A stretch of 64,000 bases of DNA from Acridotheres tristis (taxonomy: Eukaryota > Chordata > Aves > Passeriformes > Sturnidae), in contig CM072888.1 in assembly GCA_037013685.1 (NCBI GenBank), forward strand, positions 6,739,034 through 6,803,033, in the 5' to 3' direction. This document shows, piece by piece, positions 1-10,408 of the stretch; positions within the stretch are counted from its first letter, which is position 1, and the number at the start of each line of letters is the position of its first letter. Under the pieces are notes generated by a model, which saw only the letters and a list, made by a program, of their open reading frames with translations, had not been told where the DNA came from and made no database searches. The position numbers and the translations under genes were made by a program.

Positions 1-1229
1 ATTTTCAAAGGGAGGAAATCCGGAAGAAGCTTATTAATAGTTGCACTGAAGGGCTGGTCCTTGACCTGCCTAATGAGCTGTGCTCGTCTTTGCTTTTGCT
101 TTTTCTATTTACCTGTGAGTGGCAAGGGAAATTCCCCAGCCAAAACCTTCATCTGAGCTGGCAGGTCAAGGTGTACCTACCTGCTGATTTCTTAGGTATT
201 CCTCATCTATTTGAAACTATTAACCTGTGTGCTGAAATTAAAATTTGTTTTGCTAAGTGACTAAGCAATAATGTGCATGTGAAAGAGTGCACTGCTTATA
301 AGTCTGAATGTCTTACAAGGACATATAGCTGAAATATAGCTCTTCAAAGACAAGGCTGGTGTTAAGCACTTGCTGAAGTTCCTATCTGAACCAAGACATG
401 GAGGCAGCTCTTAAGATAGAGTTGGTATTGAAATTTTCCTGTCTGGTTAAAAATTGGGATGTAGGTTGATCAGATATCTTTGTGTATGGCAGTTGTTTGT
501 TCTCTCTCTTCTCTTCTCTTTGCCAGTTTGGAGACGAAGATGTATCTACATTTTCTATCTAACTTAGGTAAAAGTAAGACATAAGGAGAGTGGAGCTGAA
601 AAGTGACCCTCCATTTGGAAATGCCAGATATGAAAAGAAGGTCGTGATGTTTGCTCAAAGGATTTTCTCCTAGCCAAAACATCCTTACACTTAGAAGATT
701 AGATGTCCCAGCAGCATATGATTAGAATTTGTGATGGCATTTGGATGTCCCTTCTAGACTTAAAAAATTTAATGTTGCCTCTGGCTTTTGTGTCATAAAA
801 TTTAAATTAGAATCTCTAATTCTTTCAGAGTGCCAGAAATATTTTGTAAACAGTATTTTGCAGTGAAAAGTCTGGGCTTTTGAGATTTTGAGAAGAGTTA
901 TTTTTAGACAATAATCTAAGTTCCTCTTTGAGAAGGATATAGGAAACAAATGGAGGGAATGTGAACTGCCTCCTTAACAGGTGAAATCTGTCATATTAAA
1001 TAGAATGTAATGAAGGTAAGAGCCAATGCCATGAAACAGCTCTCAGGCTGAGGCTGCTAATTGTCCGTAGAATTGTCTGCTCTAAGTAAATACAAAACTT
1101 TGTGTTCAACTACATACTAGCCTTCAGTTTCAGGTTCATCAATTTGATGCATTTGGCAGTAAAAGTAATTTTTTAATTGTGAACAATTCCGAAAGTTTTT
1201 TATTGCCTTGCCTTCTCATAAAGCAACCT
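1..1229. other. Unique AT-rich noncoding DNA
   Basis: No recognisable gene, repeat or RNA gene was seen here. The open frames on both strands are short and rich in Phe, Leu, Ser and Ile, as expected by chance in AT-rich DNA. One strong-looking donor (AAG before GTAAG near 1015) has no open upstream exon. Confidence 0.6.
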
Positions 1230-1274
1230 CACAGACTTACAGAATGGCTTAGGTTGGAAGGGACCCTAAAGATC
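1230..1274 (-). mobile_element. CR1 LINE 3' tail fragment
   Basis: The stretch reads CACAGACTTACAGAATGG, then AGGTTGGAAGGGACC, then CTAAAGATC. This is the reverse complement of the end of avian CR1 non-LTR retrotransposons. Only about 45 bases remain. The piece stops exactly where the neighbouring LTR begins at 1275, so the LTR probably inserted into it. CR1 copies are usually truncated at the 5' end, so a short 3' scrap is normal. It has no coding capacity. Confidence 0.8.
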
Positions 1275-1425
1275 TGTCTTGGTTTAATTTGGTTTCCTGG
1301 CCAATGCACCAAATAATGTTATAGTTTTGATTTGCCAATTTAAATATACTAATTTTCTGTTGTGAGACAGAACCAGGAGCAAAAGTGGAAGGCAGGCCTA
1401 AAACCTAAAACGGTATAAAAAAATC

Positions 1426-1431
1426 TTTATT
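1426..1431 (-). promoter_or_regulatory. LTR polyadenylation signal AATAAA
   Basis: TTTATT on the plus strand reads AATAAA on the minus strand, in the LTR's own orientation. Its distance from the LTR end fits a retroviral R region. It could supply a premature poly(A) site only to a minus-strand transcript. Confidence 0.55.
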
Positions 1432-2274
1432 AACTAAAGAAAGGGAAATAAAAAGCAAATTCAGAATAAGATCTTTAGACCACTCATTCCTTCCCCCTCC
1501 CAACCTTCATAAAAACAAAACAAACATACAAAAATCTACTTCAGTCAGTTCCCAACTTCAGTAGTCCTTTTTCAGTTCACTTCGGAGAGAGAAGCTTCCT
1601 CTTGTCTTGTCCACAAGGAGGGAAAAAACCTGTTCTCTCCTGGTTTCACTTTCATGATTTGTGTCCGCCCGGGAAAGAACTTGCAAGTCGTGAAGCTCCT
1701 CCCATCTTCACAGCTTTCCCAAAGCTGTGCTTATGGGCCATGTTAAACTCATGGGGTATTTACTTTTAAGAATGAGCTGTTCTAAAACAAAAATTCTCTT
1801 CATCTGTCGTTGTCTCTGTTCATGCTTGATCTCCAGAAACAGAGATCCCCTTTTCTTCTCAGAGTGAAGGATTCTCAACACAGATGCCTTTGATTAACAG
1901 TCTATCAAATGGAACATCTCCAACCCCCTATGTCTTTCTCCATGGTTTATAGGTATGTTCAATGTAATGTCAGTTCATCCCTGCTATCTTACAAAAGGAT
2001 TTTCAGCCATCTTCACAGCATCTCCTCATTCTCCTTCCATCTAAAGAAACTTAGCTCTTTTATTATTTCCCTTCTCACTCTGGGGAGGATTGAAAAGTCT
2101 GCAAGTCTTATCTAAGCATTGAAAGAGTTAAGATTTTACATGGGGAAAGTAAGGCTGCAATGCTGGAGCTGTGCCAGGATCTCAGAACACCTCAGGCTGT
2201 GCTGGAAAAGGGAAGGAGAGAGAGTGGCTGGGATCTCACTCAGCCTCCCTGGGCTTTACTGGCCCTCACTGTGG

Positions 2275-2398
2275 ATGGCCACCACTCCTCCCTGCCAGCC
2301 ATGCCAGCTCCCCAGACAGGGGGCCTGGCCCTGTCCATGGCCACCATTCCTCTCTGCCAGCCATGCCAGCTCCTCAGACAGGGGGCCTGGCCCTGCCC
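2275..2398. repeat. 62-bp tandem duplication inside the LTR
   Basis: Two adjacent 62-bp copies, 2275-2336 and 2337-2398, both begin ATGGCCACCA and both contain GCCAGCCATGCCAGCTCC and CAGACAGGGGGCCTGGCCC. They differ at only a few positions. The unit lies in the U3 part of the minus-strand LTR, where retroviral enhancers are often tandemly duplicated. The block is much richer in G and C than its surroundings, which explains its overlapping long open frames on both strands. Confidence 0.9.
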
Positions 2399-2730
2399 CC
2401 TTTTCAGGTCCACAGGCCTGCAGGGGAGCCAGACCTGGGCCGGTGTTACCTGCACTGCTGGTGGAAGAGAAAGAGAGCTCTTTTCCGGGTTACCTCCTTT
2501 GAAATGTGTGTTGACAGAGCGAACTAACTTTCTCCTGTTGGTTCCTCAGGCTGTCAATTAACCAAGCCAGCCTTCAACTGGTCCCAATCAAATCACAGAG
2601 GAAGTTCTTGTGAAAAAAACATCTCTCTGGGTCTGTCCTCCCCAGGTGAATCCAGCACAAGATCATGTAGTATTTTAGATTATTATCCTGATGAGCTCCA
2701 TTAGGAATCCATCAAAATTAACCTAGACCA

Positions 2731-5204
2731 AAATCATAGTTTATGACTGTAGCTAGTTTAAAAACTGGTAGGATAGCTCCTAAATATTTCTACAATCTTT
2801 TTTCTGTTTCTCTGCTTAAGAATGGAGTACTGTTGTTTGCTAACACTAACATTAAAAGCAATTAGAATACCTATTCACAGTTTTTTATCAGAATTTCAAC
2901 AAAAACTTAAGTTTGGTTGGGCTCATTTTGTTTATTCTCACAGTTCTTCACTAAAATATCTTTGTTACTTTTGACAGGGAGTAACATATACAAGTATATT
3001 TCTGTTTTAAAACCTCATACTCCGTATTGTATGGCTTTATTTTATGTAGTTCATATAAAGTTCCTTATAGGCTGGACACTGTCTTCTCTGGTAAGTAGAG
3101 ATAATTCTCAGTTGAAAAGCATGACTGATTTTTTTATGCCGACTAGGGAAAAAATTAGCCTTCCAGGAAAAGGAAAAGAAGCAAACTAAAGGAAAAGGTA
3201 GATAATTACTTTCAACTGAAAAACCTGTTGAACTGAAAAAAAAAAAATGGATAATTTGGCAATACATTGTAATGAGATGAGTGAAGCATGCTCCTCTGAA
3301 CAGGGAAGATGAGTTCGAAATTAACCACTGGAATAGGTGTAAATGAAGAATTTTCTTTAGTGGAAGTGCAATCCAGTCTCCTTATTTTAAAATTCAGCTT
3401 CGTTGCTGTGTTTTCTGGATTCCATTTTGTAACAGAACGGCTTCTATGCAGGGATAGGTAAGTAACTTTAGAGGGGCTTAAAGACATTATCCCTGGGGGA
3501 AAAGAGTATATGCAGTAAAGAGTTTGTTTTTGGTACAAATATTATATCAAATCATCTGATTTATATGCAGTGCCCATTGTAAAATTATTATTGTGTGGTA
3601 GAAAAATGGTCTCTTGAAAGAAGACATCCTGCTTCCGCTACAGGAAATTTAATAATGAAGGTAAGTCTGCAATCAGTAAATCCAATGTGTGTGTATATGT
3701 ATATATGTTAAAAAAATGCTTAGGACAACAGTTAGCTTAAAAATCTCCTTGGTCATGTTTGGACTTCTTAACTGAAACTTGAGTGTTATGATTTGTTCTC
3801 TCCACATATGGCTAGAAAAGGCAATGAGAGTGAAAAGAATAAAATGAAACAAGAAAAGAGGATTTGAAAAATTTTCCTCCAAAAGACAGAAAGAAGCACC
3901 TGTCTTCCCTAGACTCACGAGCTGACAAGGCTGACCTCAGAAGTTACTGTTTGGTTCCTGTTTGTCATTACTGCTAACTGATTACAAAAATTAACTCTAA
4001 GCATTTACGTATTCTGCAATTGTTATTTAGGTCATAACCTTGTAGCAATGACTTTCACAAACTAACTGCTGTATATAAGGGAAGATAAAATTTGTCTGAT
4101 TGGGCCTCTTTTTCAAGAAAAGGTCTGTAAGAATTTAAAAAATACATTTTAAGCCAGTTTATTATATTTCTTCAAGAAGCTATTCCTTGCCCTATCACTT
4201 GGATATAGAGACTAAGCACATCTAATCACATCTTTTGCTTGTCTCTAAAGTAATCCACTATCATCTGTTCCTTTTTGAAATGAAGACCCTTGAAGTGTAC
4301 ACAATACACTTGAATACGAATTTGATTTCTATGATGCCTTTATGCAGTCTTTCACTTTATTCTACTCCCTTTCTTATGTAGATGAGAAGTGTATTGTTTT
4401 TTTAACTGTTACAGTATATCGAACAGTATTACCGTTATTTCAGAAGCTTTTTATTTGGGATTCAGACATTTGCAGAGCTCCAAGTGTCTTTAATGTGTTA
4501 ATGTTTCATGTGTAAATGCTCCTTCTCTGCAACTGGTTTGCTTTTATTTCTTCTTTATTTCTTCAACTGAGTTGTTTTCAATAGTCTTTTCAGTATCTCG
4601 AGAATGTATGAAGTATCTCATACTCACTTCATTTTGTGTGGTAAACATAATTTTATGGATAGGATTTTTCCCTAATCTAGTCAGAGTCCTCTGAAAAATC
4701 CTACAGGACAGAATTTTTGGACTCATGCTGTTCTATATGTGTATTGCTTTAAAGTTGTCATTGTGCAGAAATACAACTCCAGCTATTTATTTGGAGTGAT
4801 GATCTTTTTCCATCAGCTGACACCAGGGAAGCAATTCCTGGCTTGATGAGGTGCTTACCATGACTTTCAAGTTGGTTGCTTAAGGATGACCTGTATTTAT
4901 CTTGTGAGAAAACATACTTGATTTTCAGCTGGCTCCCCTGCCTTCTAAATAACGCTTTGGGCTCCGTACTGCTCGTGGATGGTGTTCTGAAGCAGCCCAA
5001 TATCATGGTGCAAGACCTTTTAGTTATTTGAGGTTCTGAAATCCTGTTCAATTGTCTGCCTGGTTTGGGCAGATGAACCTTAGCCTGTTATTTGTAGATC
5101 CCTAAGGGGGTTGATGGGAGGGTTGAGCTTGGTCAGCCATGCTTTGGTAAGTCTGTGAGTGATGTGACATGTGGAGGAGAGAATTTTGAAAAGGGGAAAG
5201 TAAA
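2731..5204. other. Unique AT-rich noncoding DNA
   Basis: No repeat family or gene was recognised apart from a short TG/TA run at 3686-3708. Good GTAAGT-type donors occur at 3091, 3660 and 5138, but the matching upstream segments are very short or poorly defined, so none is called. Confidence 0.5.
3686..3708. repeat. TG/TA dinucleotide microsatellite
   Basis: A run of TGTGTGTG followed by TATATGTATATATG. It is short and imperfect. Confidence 0.7.
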
Positions 5205-5289
5205 ATGCATCTGGGAGCTGCTTTGTACCTGCTGCTGATGGAAACATTCTCCAGATCAGCTGCTGCCCTCCTGAAGCCAGGTGCTGCTG
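5205..5289 (+). CDS. Candidate first coding exon with signal peptide
   Basis: An ATG at 5205, with AAA just before it, opens a frame beginning MHLGAALYLLLMETF and then SRSAAALL. This has the look of a secretory signal: a short start, a Leu/Ala-rich core and a small-residue cleavage region. An in-frame TGA lies shortly upstream at 5187-5189. The frame reaches a good donor, CTG before GTAAGG at 5290, after 28 codons plus one base (phase 1), typical of signal-peptide exons. That phase fits the candidate exon at 19509, where the junction would make a Val codon. If not spliced, the frame continues about 20 more codons to a stop. No promoter or upstream exon was identified. The product is unknown and the call could be chance. 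Confidence 0.25.
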
Positions 5290-8200
5290 GTAAGGATGTG
5301 GAACCTTTTTCCTTAGAGATTTTTCCAAAGAAAGAGGATTTGCTCATGACCTGATGTTTGATTTCCTATGCCCTACTGATAGTTCTTAACGGGTGGGCTT
5401 GCTTGGGTTCAGCAGGAGGGCCAGACTGATAAATGAATTAGTACCACTGGATAGCTGAAGGTTGCATGCCAGAATTCTGATTAATGCAACTCCACTTTAA
5501 GTATGTAGTTGAAGCCTGAAAAGAAGAGCCCTTTAGTAAATCCACAGAGAACAGGAGAAATGGTGATAGAAGTAATCCATTCAAGATTATACACTTTTAT
5601 CGTGTTCAAAATGATACTTTAGGAATCTGATGAAAATTTTTTTTCATCTCCATAGTTCAAGTACTAAGCTTCTTTTTTCTTTGGTACTGGAATTTTTAAC
5701 TTTTATATTTTGCTCATGGGTATTGAGGAAGGTGTTTTTTTAGAGATACTAAATGGTTGCTACCATAATGTTGCATAAATCTGTGACACAAGATACAGCA
5801 TAATTTCTTCTGAGGCATATACAATTTTTATAAAGCCTTTTAAGGAAAGAAGTCTACTGATTGCATTCTATAACTATGAAATGTCTTGCATAAAATATCA
5901 TAAACATGGAAACTTCTTGCATTAAAAGATGATAATATATGCAGTTGCCTCTAGTGAAGGACACAGCTATGCCAATGGCATAAATACTACTTCAGTAAGT
6001 GTTTGAAGCATGCTTTGGAAATGTAGTAGCTGACTAGCAATATATTATTTTGCTAGTTTTTTTATGTAGGAAGACATTTATAGCAACTAAGTGTGAAACT
6101 TGAGGGGGGATGAAATTTCACTGTCTATTGAGATCTTGACAAAAGTCAATAAAAAGAAATAAATTCTTACTGCTTTAAATCAAAATGGTAACTTGCTTGG
6201 CATGATTATATTAGGGGAACCCCCACCTTCCCTGTCTCTACAAGGGACAGTAGATTTGTATTTACCTATTTTGCAAGGTCCTCTTCCAATAACTTTTTGA
6301 TGGTTTCTTGTAGGATGTTGTCTAGTTTCATGACTGAACTTGTGTTCTGCACAGGCTCAGCTCTTTGTTAGGTTTTTTTCCTGTGCAAGAAGTAAAGGCT
6401 AGAGTTCTCAGCATCTTTTACTAACTGTGACACTGGGAAAACTTCAAGGGCACAAAGTGAGGTACTCATGCACCACGGGGAATAATTTAAACAAGTATTT
6501 TTCTCTTCAAAGTACCTATTGCCACTTTAATATTAGGTAAGTGATTTTTAAATCACTTCGAAGGTTCATACAGGTTGGATTGTTTGGAGAGGCTCTGTCA
6601 TTGACAGATTCACAAATTTATGTTTTCCTTTCTTATCTCTAAATCCCACAAAAAAACTTAAAATCACTTTCTATTTAGCTATATTTGGTGTACCTATTGA
6701 TTCTTCACACTCTGCCTGCTTTTAGGGAGCTGGGCTTTGTTTGAACACCTGGTCCATTCAATTTCCTGCAGCTCCTGCTTGGCTTTTGCTCTGTTGGTTG
6801 ACCTGGGTAAGCCTTTAAGGCTACATCATATGGGTCTGGCACAGATAAGGGTTAGGTGTTTTAATGTTTGGTTGAGCTGTGCAGAGGTGTGGTGAAGCTC
6901 TGAGAGGGAAAGGAAATGTGTCTGTTCTTAAGTGCCATAGTACTTTATCTGCTTCACTTGACCTTGCAAGTTTGTTTTTTTTTTTTTCTTTCCCCTCTTC
7001 AAAGAGCATGGAAGGGATCCTCTCCTGAGCTTCCTCCATGCTGGCACAGCCAGGAGCTGTGTAAGCCTTCATAGATGCACTAAGTCAGAGCATTGGTCCC
7101 ATTGAAAATTGTGTTGTGAACCATGGCCAAGACACATTCAGGTCACTTCTAGGTGACCTGGTAACCATCTCTCACTTGCAGAATAGTTCAGTGTGTTTAA
7201 AAGTCCCTGGATAGGCCAATGAAAAGATGCAAGTGCAGTTGTATGGGTACTGAAGTCAGCCAAAAAATTGTAAGGATATGGTTCTGTTGCTTTCTCTCTA
7301 CTCCTTGTGTAGTGCTCCTTTAAGGATGATAAACACATTCATGACACAATTCTAGATAAACAGTGCTAGAACCTCTGTTAATGAGTTAACTTTATTTTGA
7401 AGCTAGATATTTAATTCAGCTGAATGTCTTACAGAATATTCTGAAATGCTTTAAATATTGAAACTAGCTGAAGCTTGGCACAGTGTTTTTGAGAATGTCA
7501 TTTATTTTTACTGGTTTTGACCAATTGGCAAACAAACCTCTCACCTAGTGGCTAAATTTAGCAAAATTGTTTTATTTCCGTGGAGCAGAGTTTTTTTTTC
7601 TGTCCTATGAGCCTTTGATTTGCTAGTCTTTGATTATTTTTTCCTTCATTTCTTTTCCTCTGGTTAATGGATTAATTTGAATGGGATTATTAAGGGGCTA
7701 TGTTTGATTTATGTTTTTTGTGTCAGTGGAAATTTTGATGCCCAAAGCCTATATATGGCTTGTGTCTTCAGGAAAACAAAAGTGAAATTTGCTCTATTTG
7801 AGGTTTGGGTTATTGGTGATATTGGCCATCAATCTTAATAATATCATAACTCCAATTTTTACACAATTTTAATAAAGGAGGAATTTCAGTCTCTTGGAAG
7901 GGTTGCAAAACCAATTACAGAAATGTCAGAATTTCCACAGGAAGGTAACCTTCCTCTTAGCAGTATCAGGTGAACAAAACAAACTGATAGTGATTAAAGT
8001 GTCAGAATATAATTGCATTTTCTTTCAAATAAACCATCAACTCTCAATAAATAATTAAAACAAGTCATGTTCTTCAAGATACTACAGTTGAGTATCTTTT
8101 ATTAAGAAGTGCTAGGAGCCATTATTAGATTTTCTTTATGATAATTTTTTTCTTAATGTCAGATTTTATTACTTTGCTGTTCTTTGGGGTATGTTTTCTT

Positions 8201-10385
8201 TTCCCCAGGTTTACAGAGAAAGCATAACTTGTGTCACAGGCTGTGATGAGATATATTCTCCATGATGATTTGACGAGGAACATGTGAACCTAGACTTAAG
8301 AACGGTAAGAAAATTTTAAACCCAGTGTCCCAAGAGCTATAGCATGTCTATGTAAAGCTTTGACATATAAATTAAAGAGTCTCTCTTTCTTTTCCCAATA
8401 TTTTCTCTAATTGCTTACTCCTTGCTGTCTTAAGACATTCAGTTTTAATAAACAGCATAAAACCCAGAGGGACAAGGGAGCCATGAGGGTGGACTGTGTC
8501 CTGCTCATTGGTGATGATAAGTTTGAGCTAGATCAAGGGCTTTTTGACTTGAAGAATCCAGGGGTATTCTGTGGGACTGACAGGTTGAGATGTTCTTAAA
8601 CTTCCGACTGCCTTTTTAAACATGCTAAATTATGTACCAGAGTGTTGCTTTATTATTTTTCAGGATAGAAGCAGAGATTTAAAAATGTGATATTAATATT
8701 TTTTACTTAAGCCTCCTGTTTTTTTTTTGGGCTAGTGCTTTACATTTTTTGGCTCTGATCTAAGCTGGTTGCACAGTCTTCTCTGTAAATGACAGAAACT
8801 GTTGAAAAGATAATTTTTTATCTCCAGAAACTGAAGTTTAAACATGAACCTTAATTTTTCATTTTGCCTAATTAAAACTCGTCATCTGATTAAATCTCCA
8901 AAACAAGTATAAATTAAATGAAAACTGAGTAAAATATTCTGTAAGACAACTAATTAGCAAGCAGTTGTCAAATCTTGTTGCTGCTATGAATAAGCACATA
9001 AGTTTCTTTGAGATTTCAAACCAACCAAAGGTTTTTGGTTAGACTATGCTGGACATAGTTCTCTACATAATACAAATTTTAAATGGGAGTTGATCTAATA
9101 CTTGGATTTATAAATGTGTGTAAGGAAAAAAGAACCAAAAATTCTTCCAGCTTTTGCTATTTTTGTAAAGATGTACATAGAGAATTTACAGATTCTTAAC
9201 CCTGGGGTGCAGCGGTCTTGTATAAATGCAACAAGATTTAAAAAAATAACAAATGGGGCCAATGTGTTCAAAACCCTCTCTGTAGATGAAGGCTGTTGCC
9301 TTCCTTTTCCAAGTCACAACTTAATTGTGCATTCTCACACTAATACTTTATCTTTGTATGCTTGTCTCTGTATGCTGGTGGGATAAACTGGATGTTCTCC
9401 TTGGAAACTCTTCTACTTTCATTAAGTTTTATGGAAGTGTAGTGGATGCTAGTGATCAATGCACTGCATGTGATACCAATGACTCTTCCACTTTTAAATC
9501 CCTTTTTTATGTAGTAGCCTAGTAATATCTGCTGTTCTGAGCATGATAGATTTGTTCCTCTTGAGTGTAAAGGTTTGCTGAACATTCATGGTTTACTAAA
9601 ACAAGCAAAGTTTTAATTTCAGCTAATGTTATCCTCATAAGTCACACCAAGGACTTGACTGGATCTCTTAGAGCTGATTTCATTGGTAAAAAAAAGAAAA
9701 CAATTTGATGTTTTGATGGACTCTACATCTTCACATTTTAGTCTGCCTATAATTCTGTGCTTTCATATAAAGCCTTATAAATGGCTTGAACATTGCAGCA
9801 ATGAAGATTGGAAGCTTAAAGAAAATAGCCTGTTCAGGTCTACAGAGGTGTGTCAGCAGGATGAGTGGCTGTGATTCACTGTTTTCCAGGTCTTCATTAT
9901 CACTGAAACAAATTACAGGAACAGACAGAACTCAACCAATCAGCAGCTGTTCTCCCAAGTCCTGATCTCACCTTGATCAAATCCCAGCTCTGTACAGCAG
10001 GCTGTGTAACTGGAGGTGCCTTGCAGCATGCCCTGCAGGTCTGGAAATGAAGTCTCATTCCCACTGAGGAGCAGATGACTGTATTCTTCAGAACAGAAAT
10101 ATTCCTCACAAGACATAATTTATCCCATATTGGGGCTTTTGGGAGCTAGGCAAAAAAAGAGCTGCAAGAAGGTGCTAAATGATACAAGCATATTCCTGAT
10201 GGTTTTAATTCACTTTTGTTAAAGCCAAGTTTAGACTGTCACTACCCTGGGATGCAATTGCAGTTGGCCCATAACAGCCTGTGCACTGTGCACTGCAGAC
10301 CTCCTGCCACATGTGTGTTCTTCAGATCTGCCCTCCTCTACTAATGCTTCCTGCTGAGAACTTTTCTTTTTTTACCTTTTCCTCC
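5290..10385. other. Mostly unique AT-rich DNA
   Basis: No repeat family was recognised. The stretch near 8850-8960 holds several TAATTA/ATTAAA motifs of the kind found in homeodomain-bound conserved noncoding elements, but conservation cannot be judged from one sequence. A possible noncoding exon lies at 8209-8304. The minus-strand open frame at 9900-10109 has a donor (AAG before GTGAGA) but no partner exon. Confidence 0.5.
8209..8304 (+). other. Possible noncoding exon
   Basis: A strong acceptor (a T/C-rich run ending TTTTCCCCAG at 8208) and a good donor (AACG before GTAAGA at 8305) bracket 96 bases. All three frames contain stops, so it cannot be an internal coding exon. If real, it belongs to a 5' untranslated region or a long noncoding RNA. 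The evidence is splice-site shape only. Confidence 0.18.
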
Positions 10386-10408
10386 TTTTTTTTTTTTTTT
10401 TTTTTTTT
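10386..10408. repeat. T23 homopolymer
   Basis: An uninterrupted run of 23 T inside a wider T/C-rich stretch from about 10360 to 10500. No retrotransposon body is recognisable on either side. Confidence 0.9.

Larger units (their letters stand above)
1275..2730 (-). mobile_element. Solo LTR of an endogenous retrovirus
   Basis: Read on the minus strand, the element starts TGGTCTAGG at 2730 and ends CCAAGACA at 1275, so it has the TG...CA ends of a retroviral LTR. A minus-strand AATAAA lies at 1426-1431, about 150 bases before the end, as expected for R/U5. The flanks AGATC (1270-1274) and AAATC (2731-2735) differ at one base and could be a 5-bp target duplication. A 62-bp unit is duplicated in the part that would be U3. 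No internal retroviral genes or second LTR adjoin it, so it is a solo LTR left by recombination. The family resembles long songbird ERVL-type LTRs, but the assignment is from memory. The overlapping open frames at 2119-2561 are LTR sequence, not genes. Confidence 0.75.

Noticed and set aside
2119..2561. Several overlapping open frames of 118-133 codons
   Set aside because: They lie inside the minus-strand LTR across its 62-bp duplication; the GC-rich repeat keeps all frames open.
3400..3459. Possible small exon ending at GATAG before GTAAGT
   Set aside because: Weak acceptor tract and a Phe/Cys-rich chance-like reading, with no matching partner.
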